The translations under genes were made by a program, and so were the position numbers. Positions 1 through 11,209 of a DNA stretch of 64,000 nt are shown here, piece after piece. The notes beneath the pieces are model-generated. The model worked only from the letters and a program-made list of their open reading frames with translations, was not told the origin of the DNA and ran no database searches. The stretch's first letter is position 1; every line of letters begins with the position of its first letter. This stretch comes from Ryuthela nishihirai (Eukaryota > Arthropoda > Arachnida > Araneae > Heptathelidae), in contig JAWZYU010000011.1 in assembly GCA_038380435.1 (NCBI GenBank), positions 79,853,501-79,917,500 of the forward strand, given 5' to 3'.

Positions 1-83
1 CTAATGCTTTACTTGCCTCACCGTTGTTACAGCCTTGGTAGTTCTGGGGAGAGCTGAAAGGGGACCATATTGATTTTCATGTA

Positions 84-295
84 CAGTCGCTCAAAAAAGT
101 ATCCGGACACTATGGTTGATTACAGAATTCAGAAACAATATCTGGCAACGATTTTTTAAGAAATTAGTGATCTGGCAACCTTCGTGTACTGTACACGAAG
201 GTTGCCAAATCACTAATTTCTAAAAAAAATTTTCCAGATATTTTTTCTGAATTCTGTAATCAACCGTAGTGTTCGGATACTTTTTTCAGCGACTG
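84..295. mobile_element. Fold-back Tc1/mariner-type MITE
   Basis: The whole element is one palindrome of about 212 bp centred near 190. The ends read CAGTCGCTCAAAAAAGTATC on the left and its complement on the right. Each end is flanked by TA (82-83 and 296-297), the target duplication of Tc1/mariner elements. There is no coding capacity, so it is non-autonomous. A few mismatches and a short indel separate the arms. Its termini differ from those of the Tc1 relic at 55907-57291, so that element was not its helper. Family placement rests on the TA flanks and palindromic form. Confidence 0.8.
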
Positions 296-345
296 TACCG
301 TACACATACTGTGGAAAAATACGTTTTGAAAGAACGCTTCCAAGA

Positions 346-600
346 TGAGAAAAATCATACGCTGCCCTTTCCGGAAAGAATAATTTCTGTCAAAACACTG
401 GAGGAACATATATCGCTTCTGGAGAATGTAGGATGTTCCTTTTCAAAGAGAACAAAATTTATCCTTTTCCAAATTTTGTACTTTTTAACAGTGATAATTC
501 GGACCAACAGATGATTTGGACCGTACAGGAGCTTGGGATTACGGTTCGAAAAAAGAGCAATATTGGTTGAAAATCTTAGCAGAAGTGTTATTTTAAAATC
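346..600 (+). repeat. Dispersed repeat, copy 1 of 2
   Basis: This tract contains a short open frame with LEEHISLLENVGCSFSKR. A diverged second copy lies at about 1460-1560, encoding LEEYISPLLKKGYSFSKR. The nucleotide match covers roughly 80-100 bp. The stretch is probably a fragment of a repeat family with former coding content. The product is not recognised, and neither copy has a convincing gene structure. Confidence 0.4.
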
Positions 601-659
601 CATTTTATAAAATCACTCTACAGCAGATACCTTTAGTTGAGTTATTTACCGCTCAGTCG

Positions 660-1012
660 TACTCTTGTGCACACAATTAGCTAAATGCCAAGTAATAAGG
701 ACCTCAAAGGCTCATACATGGGTAGGATAAAGAAGACTCTTTGGGCAGTTGTTAAGAGACAGATGGAAACCTCCCTTCAAGGCCATCAATAAATGTGGAC
801 AGAGTGTGGTTTTCCTCCACACGGACCACGGCGTTTCGTCGCAACCGTAGGAATTCATCGTTCCAAGCCCATCGGTTCTGCTTTCTCACCAAATGAATGC
901 TTTGGATTTAATGGAAATAAGTCTCAACGCTGCTATATTTGGGACTCGAACCTGGAAACTATAGAGTAGAGGCTTCCAACACTATCAACTAAGCCAAACA
1001 GTCACCTTTGTC
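660..1012 (-). mobile_element. tRNA-derived SINE (family S3), minus-strand copy
   Basis: On the minus strand the copy starts with a tRNA-like head whose B box reads GGTTCGAGTC (complement of 948-957). The body follows, with the phrase that reads on + as GACAGATGG...CTCCCTTCAAGGCCATC. It is diverged and its 3' end is poorly preserved. The best reference copy in the window is at 17708-18096. Confidence 0.6.
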
Positions 1013-1020
1013 ACCAAACA

Positions 1021-2566
1021 CTACTTTTAGGCACTAATTTCCATGTTACTCAAGTTTTTACAATGAGCATTGTATTCTTTAAGGTTTTGAAGGAATACAC
1101 TCATAATTAATGAGAAATGTGTCTGGAAATTTAAGACAGGAAATTATAAATTCACTACCAACGTAGCATGCCATACTTGACACGCTAGAAATATCCTCCC
1201 CCCCCCCTTCTCACAGTTTCCAGTAAGTTTGCCATAAAGCCCATAAAAGGATATTATTCAGCTCAAAATATACTTCGATATAAATTTCAACTAAATAGCT
1301 TAGTTGATTGCTAGTAACATTTACAGAGAAGCAACATTGCCCCCCCCCCTTCCCAAATAAGAAGAAAAATACACTTCGACATTCTGATAATAAAAAATAT
1401 TTAGATCGATAATTTTCGTAATTTTTCCATGTAACTTACGAGAGAAGGAAATGGAACACAATTAGCAACTAGAAGAATACATATCGCCTCTGTTGAAAAA
1501 GGGATACTCGTTTTCAAAAAGAATGAAGTTCATATTTTCGATCTTTACATTCCTCTCATATTAGAAATTTGATGTAATGGATGATTGGAAAAATGCAGGC
1601 ATTAATATTTTATTAGTAACTTTACCACACAAATGGAGTTTCTCATTAAGCAAAAAATTGCATTTTCCGAGCTATATTTTGGAAGCACGAAGCCAATCAT
1701 TGCTGCCAATGTAAACTATGTAACCACCATAAAATATCATGCAAATTTCAAACTTCTATCATAAACATATTGTTGGCAATGTTTGTTAAATATTGTGGCA
1801 TTTTCACACTTTTTCCACCATTATAGGACGTTATTGAAATATTCGGGAAAAGTGCGATTGCAATATTTCATCAATACCTATCTAATCAAAAAGAATTTTT
1901 AATAATGTTTCGAAATACGAAAACAATATGCACACACAGGCAGACAGATCACAAAGTGGAGCTACTTTTCCTTTTATAACTAGGCTCAAAACTACATTTT
2001 CTTTATAATACCTGTAATCCATTCTGTAATACACCACGAAATTTTAAATAGTTTTGTAGTATGAACTTTCTTAATATTTTTGTGAATACCACTGTGAACT
2101 TTCTTAAATTTTTGCCTAAGAAACCAGGATTATCTTTTTTTTTACGCTGCAAAACTTTTGTACATATTGCCTCTTTTAGTAAAATTGGAATCAGATGACT
2201 TATTCGTATTTTTTCAATTATTTTTTGAAACTTTTGCCTCTAAAACTGGTCCGATTTTTTTTCCGTTTGAATAGTGTATTTGTCACAAGTGATAAGGAAT
2301 ATTTCAAGAAATGTAATTGTGTTGTAAATAGTTAAGTGTTCATGATTTATGTCCAAAGGCATAAATTCCTAAGACTAACGTCATTCCGCTTAACTTCCGA
2401 AAACTATAGTACAAAACATTCTTCGCAAAACCAATAAATGCAATACTGATCTTCATTTACTTTAGGCAGCTGGTAAAAAAATACTGAAGTTGTAAAGCAA
2501 CCACCATGTGATGAATTCCTGAACCATTTTTCAGCAGCACATCTCGGCATGCAATTTATTAATATG
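1021..2566. other. AT-rich non-coding stretch with poly-C runs
   Basis: No gene is supported. It contains long C runs at about 1197-1207 and 1341-1349, the second dispersed-repeat copy near 1460-1560, and a short direct repeat (GAACTTTCTTAA) near 2060-2110. Stops are frequent in all frames. Confidence 0.6.
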
Positions 2567-2706
2567 TTTCTTGGCTACTTATCAAAGTGACTTGGGTTCG
2601 AGCCCCGGGTAAGGCATGTTTGTGTTGTTTCCCGGCTGAGGTCTCGCCCTCCTCATTGGCAGGTTCCTGCCAGACCTCTGTGGCAAGCAGCTGCTTGAGG
2701 GGAATA
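2567..2706 (+). mobile_element. tRNA-derived SINE (family S1)
   Basis: A tRNA-like head with B box GGTTCGAGCCC is followed by the family body (GTAAGGCATG..., GCTGAGGTCTCGCCCTCCTC) and the 3' end AGCAGCTGCTTGAGGGG, then T/A-rich sequence. Other copies lie at 6105, 14165, 28734 and 41925. The 3' end shares GCTGCTTGAGG with the RTE LINE of this window. Confidence 0.75.
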
Positions 2707-4148
2707 TTTATTTATTTTTATATAATTTGACCTCGCAGTTAGTTCGGAAATATTCTTGCTGAAGCAGCATAGTTTACTTTTGGCGGAATGGAACATTGAA
2801 TTCAATGCAGAAAAAATATTTGTTTATTTTGATTTAAATCTCCCTCCTCCACCAGAGTTTGATTTCTCTACCCAATGTTAATTGCTGATACCAGAAAAAT
2901 ATAAGAATTAGAAACTGCTTATTAAATCTCATTTTTCGAATCTAATCATGTTAATCTTTAAAGCTACAGATAAAGCTACAGCAACAGTTTTTTTTTGCAT
3001 GGCTCCGGTGTAATTTTTTATGGGGAGGGGGGCAAAATTATTACAGAGTGGAGTAAAACTTTCTTTTTTTTTCAGAGAACGGGAAAGCAAATCAATTTTT
3101 CAAAATATAAATATTTCACTCAAGTCTTTCATTAATCAGAACAGTTGCGGAGACAGTAATCATGCCTATATCACAAAACAAGGCAAATGAGGATGTCTGA
3201 AAATAGAACGGAAAAAATGGGATACTTATTTTTTTAAAATATATGTACAAATGCTTTCTTATATTAATAAATATAAATGATATGCTTCCGAAAACATGGA
3301 AACGTAAAGGGAAAAATCAATACTACATGTTGTAAGAAAATAATATTACTATTTAGTAAACTTGTGTTATTTATCATTAATTTATTTTTCGATCAATTTT
3401 ACCAGGAGAGGGGTAATTGCTCTCTCCTCCCTTCCAGCTCCCTCTGCCGACACCTATTGATAGCACTTTATAATTTCATTGCTGACTTTTCCGTTTGATC
3501 ACGGAATTATTCAAAGCATAATTCACTCTTTACGAAATAAAAGTTCACTAGAAATTGTTTCTTTCAAAAACTCAAAATAAAGTTCATAGTTCTGATATTG
3601 CTTTAAATTTTATGTACTGTTTTCTGCTTAGCAAATGTATTTTTGAAAGAAGTTTGATTTCATTTTATTTGTTTATTTTTTTTTTGTTTCTTTTCGACTT
3701 GCTTAGTTTGCAGCGTTGGCTGCCGAATGAAAGTAAACATGGGCGTTAAGCCTTTTGTTCTGTTTTATTGCATGCCCTAGAATATGGCTCTCCCCGCTTA
3801 CTGCTGCAATACCCTGCAGGTTAGGGTGGGTTACAGAGAATGGTAATATGCATGCTGCTGACCACTGCAAAGCACAGATATTCGCTCCATGCACAATGGC
3901 CAGCCAAAGTCGCACCTCAATTGTTTCCCGCAGCTGAAGGTCACATTCTCATCAACTGGTTGCTTTCTAGTGACAATCTGAAGGGTAGTTTCTAGAGATA
4001 AGATGCAGTCAGTAAAATGGCTTTTCGACTCTAAAATTTTTCACTGAGAGCAAATATCTGTTTCAATTTACGAAACTGAATTCGGTTTCTTAGGAAAATA
4101 AACAGTTTATGGAATGAAATGAAAATAAAAATAAATTATCTCTCAAAC
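2707..4148. other. AT-rich stretch without a supported gene
   Basis: Short frames at 3277-3498, 3555-3749 and 3755-3937 show no recognisable domain or splice context. A G-rich run lies near 3020-3032. Nothing else was seen. Confidence 0.5.
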
Positions 4149-4149
4149 A

Positions 4150-4245
4150 TCTCCTTCTCAGAGAAGTCTGACAGGAACCTGTCAGTATAATACGCTATAG
4201 ACAAAATTTGTGAGGAAGGCGAGACCGCAGCAGAAAGACACATCT
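4150..4245 (-). mobile_element. S1 SINE fragment, minus strand
   Basis: The body phrases TCTGACAGGAACCTGTCAG and AATACGCTATAG, then GTGAGGAAGGCGAGACC, are the complement of the S1 body. The tRNA head is missing. A separate short + fragment with a tRNA-like head and GCTTGAGGG lies at 4440-4512. Confidence 0.6.
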
Positions 4246-5039
4246 ATGTATAGGGTACGACTTTTTTCAGGTTAAAAATAACTCCATTAGATGAATAATT
4301 ATCGGGAAAAAAATTCTTCTTTTTTTTCAATTTGTGTTGAAATAAAAATAATTGAAATATTCAGATATTAGATAATAATTTTATTATTGACATACGATAA
4401 CATATGCATATCCATTGTTTCTTCGGCGAGAGAGGCGGGTGGTTTAGTCGATAGCCCGGCAGGCTCGTAATCTGCTTGAGGGCAACTACAACTGCTTGAG
4501 GGAATATTTAATTTTTAGAAAAGAATTCATAGCAGAATATTTACCGGAAGAATGGTTTGCAAAACTATTAAAAATTGGTGGAACTGAAAAAATATAGATA
4601 TAGATGCATAATTTTAATTCCTATAAAACATATAATTTCACGTAATAAATGGTTTGAAAACAAATTAATACACAGAACAGTTAACTTTTATAAGTTCAAT
4701 TTTTATCTATTATTACATAATCATCCTAAAATTTCGGGTGGGGGGGAGGGGGGATTTTATTTTCCTAACAGCAAAGTTGGGGTATTTAGTTCCTATACTG
4801 TACGACTGGCATGTTTAGAGCTCTGCAATAAACAAATTATAAAATAAAAAATAATTCTTTTGTGAAAAGATAGCAAGAAACTTAACGTCTTTTATTCTAG
4901 ATCAGCGGTTCTCAAGTGAGGCTACTTGATAATTGAAATAACAAAAGAAATTAATGATACTTTTTATTTACGATACAAGGTCGCCATCAAATGAACAATT
5001 TACAATAAGCGCATTAATAAATAAAATAAAAATAAATAC

Positions 5040-5140
5040 CTCCTCAAGCAGCAGCTTGCCACAGAGGTCTGACAGGAGCCTGTCAGTTAAATACGCCATA
5101 ATAGAGGGATCTGTGAGGATGGCGGGCCTCAGCAGATTTT
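5040..5140 (-). mobile_element. S1 SINE fragment, minus strand
   Basis: CCTCAAGCAGCAGCTTGCC is the complement of the S1 3' end. It is followed by the body phrases TCTGACAGGAGCCTGTCAG and GGATCTGTGAGGATGGCGGG. The frame at 4954-5388 runs through it and is not a gene. Confidence 0.65.
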
Positions 5141-5814
5141 TTTCCTACTGCACGCAGTGTTCCCAAGTGGTCACCCTCCCAGGTACCAAACGCGCCCAAA
5201 GCTGCCTAACTTCGGTGGCCGGACGGTGTTTTCGGATTCAAATTTATAGCATTTGTTATTTAATTATTAAAACATTTACTTCAACCAACGCCGTATTATT
5301 AAGTGTATTGGCCGACACAGTACGTACCTATTTGATGAGGGGATTGAATTATGGATCAAAAGAAAAAATAGAAGCTTTTGTTATCTGAATTTCTTTTTCT
5401 ATTTGATTTTATCTTAAAAGCTTATTCGTTTTCCTCTTAATGCTGCTGCAGCTCATTTGTTGTCGCGCTGTAATGCGACAACGAGAAAATATCTCCTGTT
5501 GACTACTATTCTAGAAGCTGAAGTGTCGGTGGTTTGACTAAGCAAATAATGATGTGGTTAGAAGATGGAGATATCAACAACTTTTGACTCGCTTCATGTG
5601 TAACGAGAGAGACAGGGAGGTACCCAGGGGGCCCGGAATATTGTATTGTTTTGTGCGCCCAAATTTCTATTGTTATCCACCCATTCTGTTTTCCGTGATC
5701 CCTGGTCTTAGGTTGGTACACGCTGACTCTTCCCCCCCCCCCCCACACACACTCTGCCATGGTTACTGGCTTTAGGCATGGGCCATGCTCTTGTCCTTTT
5801 CCCTCCTCTCTGCT

Positions 5815-5985
5815 TTAGTCACTTGCTTAATTGAATCACTTACTGAATTACTTTCCAATGTAATTCATAAATAATGATACACAATTTCATTCTTTTCACC
5901 CTCCCAAGTTCAGGTTGTGTGGTCCAGATCAACTCTCTCTCTCCACTTATATTTATCTTTGCAATCTTGGTCTTGTATTATTCAT
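5815..5985. repeat. Dispersed repeat S4, first of a direct pair
   Basis: About 165 bp match 6915-7105 in the same orientation. Both share TTCTTTTCACCCTCCCAAGT followed by GTTGTGTGGTC and CTCTCTCTCCACTTAT. The copies are about 1.1 kb apart and diverged. No termini can be set. Confidence 0.6.
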
Positions 5986-6104
5986 ATCTCAGACTTCTCT
6001 ACCTGCTTTGAAATCCAAAACATTTGTATTTGGAACTAAAAATAGATGGAGTTACATTTGGAACACTAAAAGTAGATTAAAAAAAGCTAAAAAAATTTAT
6101 TATT

Positions 6105-6285
6105 ATTTATTAGCATGTTTGTCTACTGATCAAAGGGACCTAGGTTTAGAGCCCCGGATAAGGCATGGATGTTTGTGTTATTCTTCTGCTGAGGACCAGC
6201 CATCCTCACAAATCCCTTCTACTATGGCGTATTAAACTGAAAGATTCCTGTCAGACTTCTGTGACAAGCAGCTGTTTGACGAGGG
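6105..6285 (+). mobile_element. S1 SINE
   Basis: Head: TTAGCATGTTTGTCTACTGA then AAAGGGACCTAGGTTTAGAG, a degenerate tRNA-like head. The body phrase CTTCTACTATGGCGTATTAA and an end near AAGCAGCTGTTTGACGAGGG follow. It is directly succeeded by an S3 copy. Confidence 0.7.
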
Positions 6286-6299
6286 TATATAGATAATAT

Positions 6300-6545
6300 C
6301 TACCCTGCCCTCGGGGAGAAAATATGACACTGAGGGGATTGGGAAGGCCGACGTCAGTTAAATGGGAAGTAAAATTTTAACCTTGTGTGCAGGATAACTA
6401 TAGCCTGTGCCATTAAAACAGTAAGATTGAGGCAGGCTTCCATCTTTCTCCTAACAGCTGTACAGTGGGTCTTTGCTGTAACCAGGACATTTAGCCCATT
6501 GTGCAAAAAACAGAGCCGCTCAGACGGAATATATTAACTCAAGCA
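6300..6545 (+). mobile_element. S3 SINE body copy, head missing
   Basis: It carries TACCCTGCCCTCGG, a diverged central part, CTAACAGCTGTACAGTGGGT and the 3' phrase TTTAGCCCATTGTGCAAAAA followed by GCCGCTCAGA. The 5' tRNA-like head is absent. Confidence 0.65.
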
Positions 6546-6914
6546 TCATTCCATCCCCTCACCCTAATAGACACGAGTAGGCCCGGATCTGAAAAAAAAT
6601 CGAGAAGAGAGGGAGACAAGAAACACAATCGAGCAGAAAAAATGTAAAGGAAGGGGGGGGGGGCAAGAGGCTGTATTTCCAATACAATGTATCATTTTCC
6701 CTTCGTTTTATAAATTTTTTTAATTTTTTTTGAAAAATCCATGAAACATAAATAAGTTTAGTAGTATTTGTTTCTATTACCCTTACTAGAATTCTGAAAA
6801 GGAATAGGAGATGCCCCCCTCCCTAGATCTTGTCCTTGGACTCTAGTATGTAACCCTCCACCCATAAGACTTTTTTAGGCACATTACTGATGATCTGAAA
6901 TGTAAAATAGAACA

Positions 6915-7105
6915 GACTACTTTTGATTTAATCATTTGCTGAATTGAATCACTTACTCAATTACTTAATAATGTATCCTATAAAACTTATAATGATACAA
7001 AATTTTATTCTTTTCACCCTCCCAAGTTTAAGTTGTGTGGTCACAGTCAGCTCTCTCTATCCACTTATTTTTATCTTTGCCATCTTGCTCTTGAAGTCCT
7101 CTTTT
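6915..7105. repeat. Dispersed repeat S4, second copy
   Basis: Direct repeat partner of 5815-5985. Downstream (7105-7240) the complement reads through as a basic peptide (RTRWKKTVKEMEKW), and a similar tract (CTTCCAGTGGATTCCCATTT) recurs at 46660-46700. S4 is therefore probably part of a longer, once coding, dispersed element of unknown type. Confidence 0.5.
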
Positions 7106-7899
7106 CAGCATTCTTTTTTTCATACCATTTTTCCATCTCTTTCACCGTCTTCTTCCAGCGGGTTCTCATTTCCATATTAAATTGAGCCATCTTCCTTTAT
7201 CTATCATATTCATAAGTCTTTCTCATTTTGATAATATATTTTACACCTCCAATATTTTTATGTAATCTCTGATTACTTTAGTTTCTTTATTTCTCATTTT
7301 ATCTAGTCTTTGCTTCCTCGGATATCTTTTGCAATATCCACTTCGTTTACTTTTATCTCAGATGCAAACCTTTCTCACAAAATCATTTTTGATTCTTATG
7401 TTAGAGTACTCTCTACAATTGTATTAAAATCTATTCTTTAAAAATCAATTCAGCACTCTTACTGCTTTCTATTTTTGGTCTTCTATTTTAATAATCTTTC
7501 TTATAATTTTTTTCATCATACATTCGACTATTAATAACAGCTTTCTCTTTGCTGGCTGGGTGTTAGAAAACTGACATCAGAATCCAAAAAATGGAAACAT
7601 TTTTCTTTGAAAAATATCTAATTATGACATCTAGTTTATGTAAAAAGATGTAATCCAAATAATTACAATCTTATGCCAGTTTTTAAGTAGAAAATCAAAT
7701 TTAAAAAGCTTTTAAAAGTTATTATTAAAAAATAATAATGAAAAAACTTTTCAAAAATCGATATCCAAGGCCTGTGGTAGTTAAAGGGTTAACGTCATCT
7801 TCAGAAGTTGAGTAAACAGTTCTACTTACGAGATTGTATGCGTGTGAGTTGTTGTGCGGCTGCGCCGTATGGTTTGCAGTGGGTGGCGATGACAATTGA

Positions 7900-8495
7900 A
7901 ATGTAATCGGGTGGCACAAATAATTTTAGTGAGGTCAAATTGTGGGGTCATTCCGGTATTATAGACCACTCTTGCCAATGAAGTGGTTTGTTTTTTTAAC
8001 CGTACATCCCTTTCATGTTTTTTTTATCCTAGTTCAGCAGGTTCTTTTCGTTTTGCTATAGTAAGGTCTATTGTTATTGTTTTCATGTAACGGTATTTTA
8101 TATACTCCTCCTGTTTTCTCTTTCTGGTCCCAATCGATTTTAATTGAATTAATTATAGTGTTGCTGGTTTTAATTGGCACTATGTAATTGTAAGGTTGCA
8201 TTAGATTTTTCAATGAATTTACCAGCCATGGGATGTTTGGAATCCCTGTGGTGAACTTATTTTTTTTTTTTTGGATTGCTGCGTTGGTGTCAGTTGGGAT
8301 GTTTTTTTTTCAAGTTTGTCTTACCATATTTTCGGCAAGTTTCAATATCTTTAGAGGGTAACCCGCATTTTGAGCATCCGAGTATATTTTTTCTTTTTCA
8401 TAAAACTGTGGTGTGGAGGCATAGTTCATATTTCTTAGGAATTCGGTTTTTAGTGCACTTTTTTGTGAGCTAGAACTAGTTAATACCATCTCCAA
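7900..8495 (-). pseudogene. Penelope-like retroelement relic (RT tail plus GIY-YIG)
   Basis: Read on the minus strand, 8495-8310 encodes the end of a reverse transcriptase, with NAGYPLKILKL resembling the NGYP motif common near the RT end in Penelope-like elements. At 8140-7930 the translation gives GGVYKIPLHENNNNRPYY, then SKTKRT and, across stops, RIKKT*KGCTVKKTNHF. This follows the GIY-YIG layout (GVYKI ... YIGKTKR ... RIKEH). The order RT then GIY-YIG is that of Penelope-like elements. The YIG tripeptide has become YYS and stops interrupt the frame, so it is dead. Classification is from motif reading only. Confidence 0.6.
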
Positions 8496-8639
8496 AACAA
8501 AATTAAAATCACTAGAAATACATCAAACAAAATATTAAAACATTGTCTTGGTCTCCTGCAATGCACTAGAAATCTGGATGTTTATGCCGAAACTTCCTTA
8601 CCTCCTTTACATATATTAAAAAAATTTCCTTTTCGAACT

Positions 8640-9795
8640 TAATATTTAGAATTGTTGCTAAAACTCATAACCACCAAATTATAGATAAATTACTAAATAA
8701 TCATCAAAATTCTTCTATTTTTAATTTCCCAGAAAAAGAACAAGCAATTGACATAATCAAAAATAATTTTTGTGGTCATAGCTTTCTTAGCTTTTTGGAT
8801 TTCTACACTACCTATAATTTGTAAAGACATTCCTGGAATCTTAGCCAAAAACCTTCATGATATACATAACTTAAAAATACTTTCTGAAATTCACATTGAT
8901 AATTACTACAAAAATTATTTACACATATACACTGACGGATCACTTAATAATGATAGAACTATTGCTTCAGGAGCTTTTTATTGCCCTTCTTTAAAAGTTG
9001 AAAAACAATTTAAATTTAATAATTATAACCCTGTAATTATTCCTGAACTATTTATTATTTATTATTCTCTCAGAAACACATAGTAATTTTTACAGATTGC
9101 AAATCTGCTATGGAAATTTTCTTGAATAATCCTCATAAAAGCAATTTTGCAATTTTCCTAAATGATTTAAATATTCTAATGTTTCATCATCTTTATCTCA
9201 ATAACTTTATCTATTTACAGTGGATACCTTTCCACTGTAACATTGAATTTAATGAGCATGTTGACAATCTGGCAAAGAATGCAAAAGACTTAAATAATAC
9301 TATTACTGCACCTTTTATATTTCACATATATAAAAACAAAAATAAATTAATCTGCTTAAAGGATCTACAAGTTTGGTATGAATCCAACGCACAAAATTCT
9401 GATAGATATAAAATTACACCTATAATTAATAAATTTCATAACTATGGTTTAACTAAGAAGGAGTTTGTTAGAGCTTTGTTCACTTTGATACGTAATATTA
9501 CATTAAAGTGAACAAAGCTCTAACAAACTCAATGTTATATCATTTGAAAAAGGCCTCATCCCCCAACTGTCCCCATTGCAATACTCCCCAAACTATCAAT
9601 CATCGTTTATTTATATGTAGCAAACTAAAAAAAGAAAGAAGAAATTTCCAACAAATTAAAAACTTATAGTAGTGAACAATTCGACCTAAAAAATATTTTA
9701 GAACCTCACAAAAAATCACAGAAGCCTCTCTTCTACTCTCTTCTTATTTCTTTCCTCAGGAAAGCTAATATATTGGAAAAATTCTAAAAAAAAAG
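8640..9795 (+). pseudogene. Non-LTR retrotransposon 3' end with RNase H domain
   Basis: Two frames (8772-9083 and 9110-9511) plus downstream sequence carry an RNase H fold: IYTDGS (Asp, 8931-8942), PELFIIYYSL (Glu), TDCKSAMEIF (Asp, near 9093) and WIPFHCNIEFNEHVDNLAK (the His/Asp C-terminal motif). Near 9568-9621 a CCHC knuckle, CPHCNTPQTINHRLFIC, matches the C-terminal zinc motif of Jockey/I-type LINEs. A stop at 9083, an inverted duplication at 9461-9530 and other shifts show it is dead. A run of nine A at 9786-9795 may be its tail. The RT domain is not in the window. Confidence 0.75.
9461..9530. repeat. 26-bp perfect inverted repeat in the RNase H relic
   Basis: The arm 9461-9486 (GAGTTTGTTAGAGCTTTGTT plus six bases) is repeated exactly as its complement at 9505-9530, with an 18-bp loop. 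It interrupts the coding frame just before the zinc knuckle. Confidence 0.9.
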
Positions 9796-10320
9796 GTTTT
9801 AGTTAATAATGTGTCTGAATGAGTCCTCGGGATCTTCTTTTTCCATTCGAGGGAATATTCATGTGAGATTTGAGTGTCAGTCAGTCAGCTGTTGGGAGGC
9901 GTATGGGATGATAATGGGTGGCGCTGTAGGCTTATGGTAGACTGCAATTTCCAATTTTTGCTCCTGCCTGGTTGGAATAAATATTGTTGATGAATAGTGA
10001 TTTCAATGAATTTTTCATTGGTGATGAATATTGGGGGATGCTTCTACTATTTAAGTGGACCTTTAAGTGGACCAGTTTTCAACCTCTTTGTGTTTAAATT
10101 TTGTTCATTGTGTACATTTTACTCTTTCTTTTCGATATATTCCTGTGTCTGATTGTTTAATTTCATTTCTAGGTATTTATAACCAAAAATGGGAAGCTAA
10201 AGAGTCTGTAATAAAGAAAGGAAGTAAATTAGAACTGAAAGAAAGAGAACTTTATAGAAGTTGAAAAAAAAATTCGTTTGAAACGTTCTCTTGTCATTAG
10301 GGAAGATAATTTTCTAATTA

Positions 10321-10926
10321 CCGTATATTTCCGCAGATAAGACGAGGTATAAATTTTCGTCAAAGTTTTATAGTTTTAGCATATATCTGTCCTATAAGAC
10401 GACCCCAAACTATCAACGGCCTATGAATTTAGTTTAGATCGGCGATCATCATCTGGATAATAATACTGTATAGCGTATACGGAATTATGTCCTATTCGCA
10501 AACATTCGCACTGATTCGGGCATTCGGGTAATGACCATGACTATTCACAAAAGCGTCGTATTGGCTATTCTATTTTGTGGACATACCCTACTCTGTACTA
10601 GTAAATAATTACGGTTTGTCCGTTTTTTCCTCGATTACGGTTTGTCCGTTTTCAGTAGCTCAAAAAACATAACTTTTAATATTTATTTTGTTTTAGTATT
10701 GTTTTACTATTACAATGTAATGTATTATTTACTATTACAATGTAATGTATTATCACATAGCGTATTTAAATGATATGATAGTTTTTTCGATAAGTTGTAG
10801 TAATAATGGTTTCAATTTATATAAATTTCAATCTAATTTTTTTTTGTATCTGTCCTATAAGACGACCCGGATTTTGGGGGTCTTTTTTTATGATTCAACT
10901 ATCGTCTTATCTGCGGAAATATACGG
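10321..10926. mobile_element. Non-autonomous DNA transposon, 606 bp
   Basis: The termini are 25-bp perfect inverted repeats starting CCGTATATTTCCGCAGATAA (10321-10345) and its complement (10902-10926). TA flanks both ends (10319-10320 and 10927-10928). Internal direct repeats of CTGTCCTATAAGACGACC occur near 10388 and 10850. No transposase is encoded; the frame at 10745-10987 runs across the right end and is chance. The superfamily is uncertain. Confidence 0.85.
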
Positions 10927-11209
10927 TATTTCCTCTATAGATCAGTATTGGAAGAAGATTATAGAAGGGAAGATAGTAACCCTATGATAAGATTGCAAAA
11001 GCATCTTATGGATGAAGACTTTTGTAAAATTAACAAAAAAAACCCACATTAACACAAAATAGAAACTTAATATTTGTAAAATATGTTGAAAAGAACTTTG
11101 AAGAAATTAATGTCTTAATTTGCTTAAACATACGTTTCTTTTTTGTTGTTAAAGAAATAGAAGAAGGCAAAGTAAAGATATATTTGTGAAAAAACCCAAA
11201 TAAACTTGT

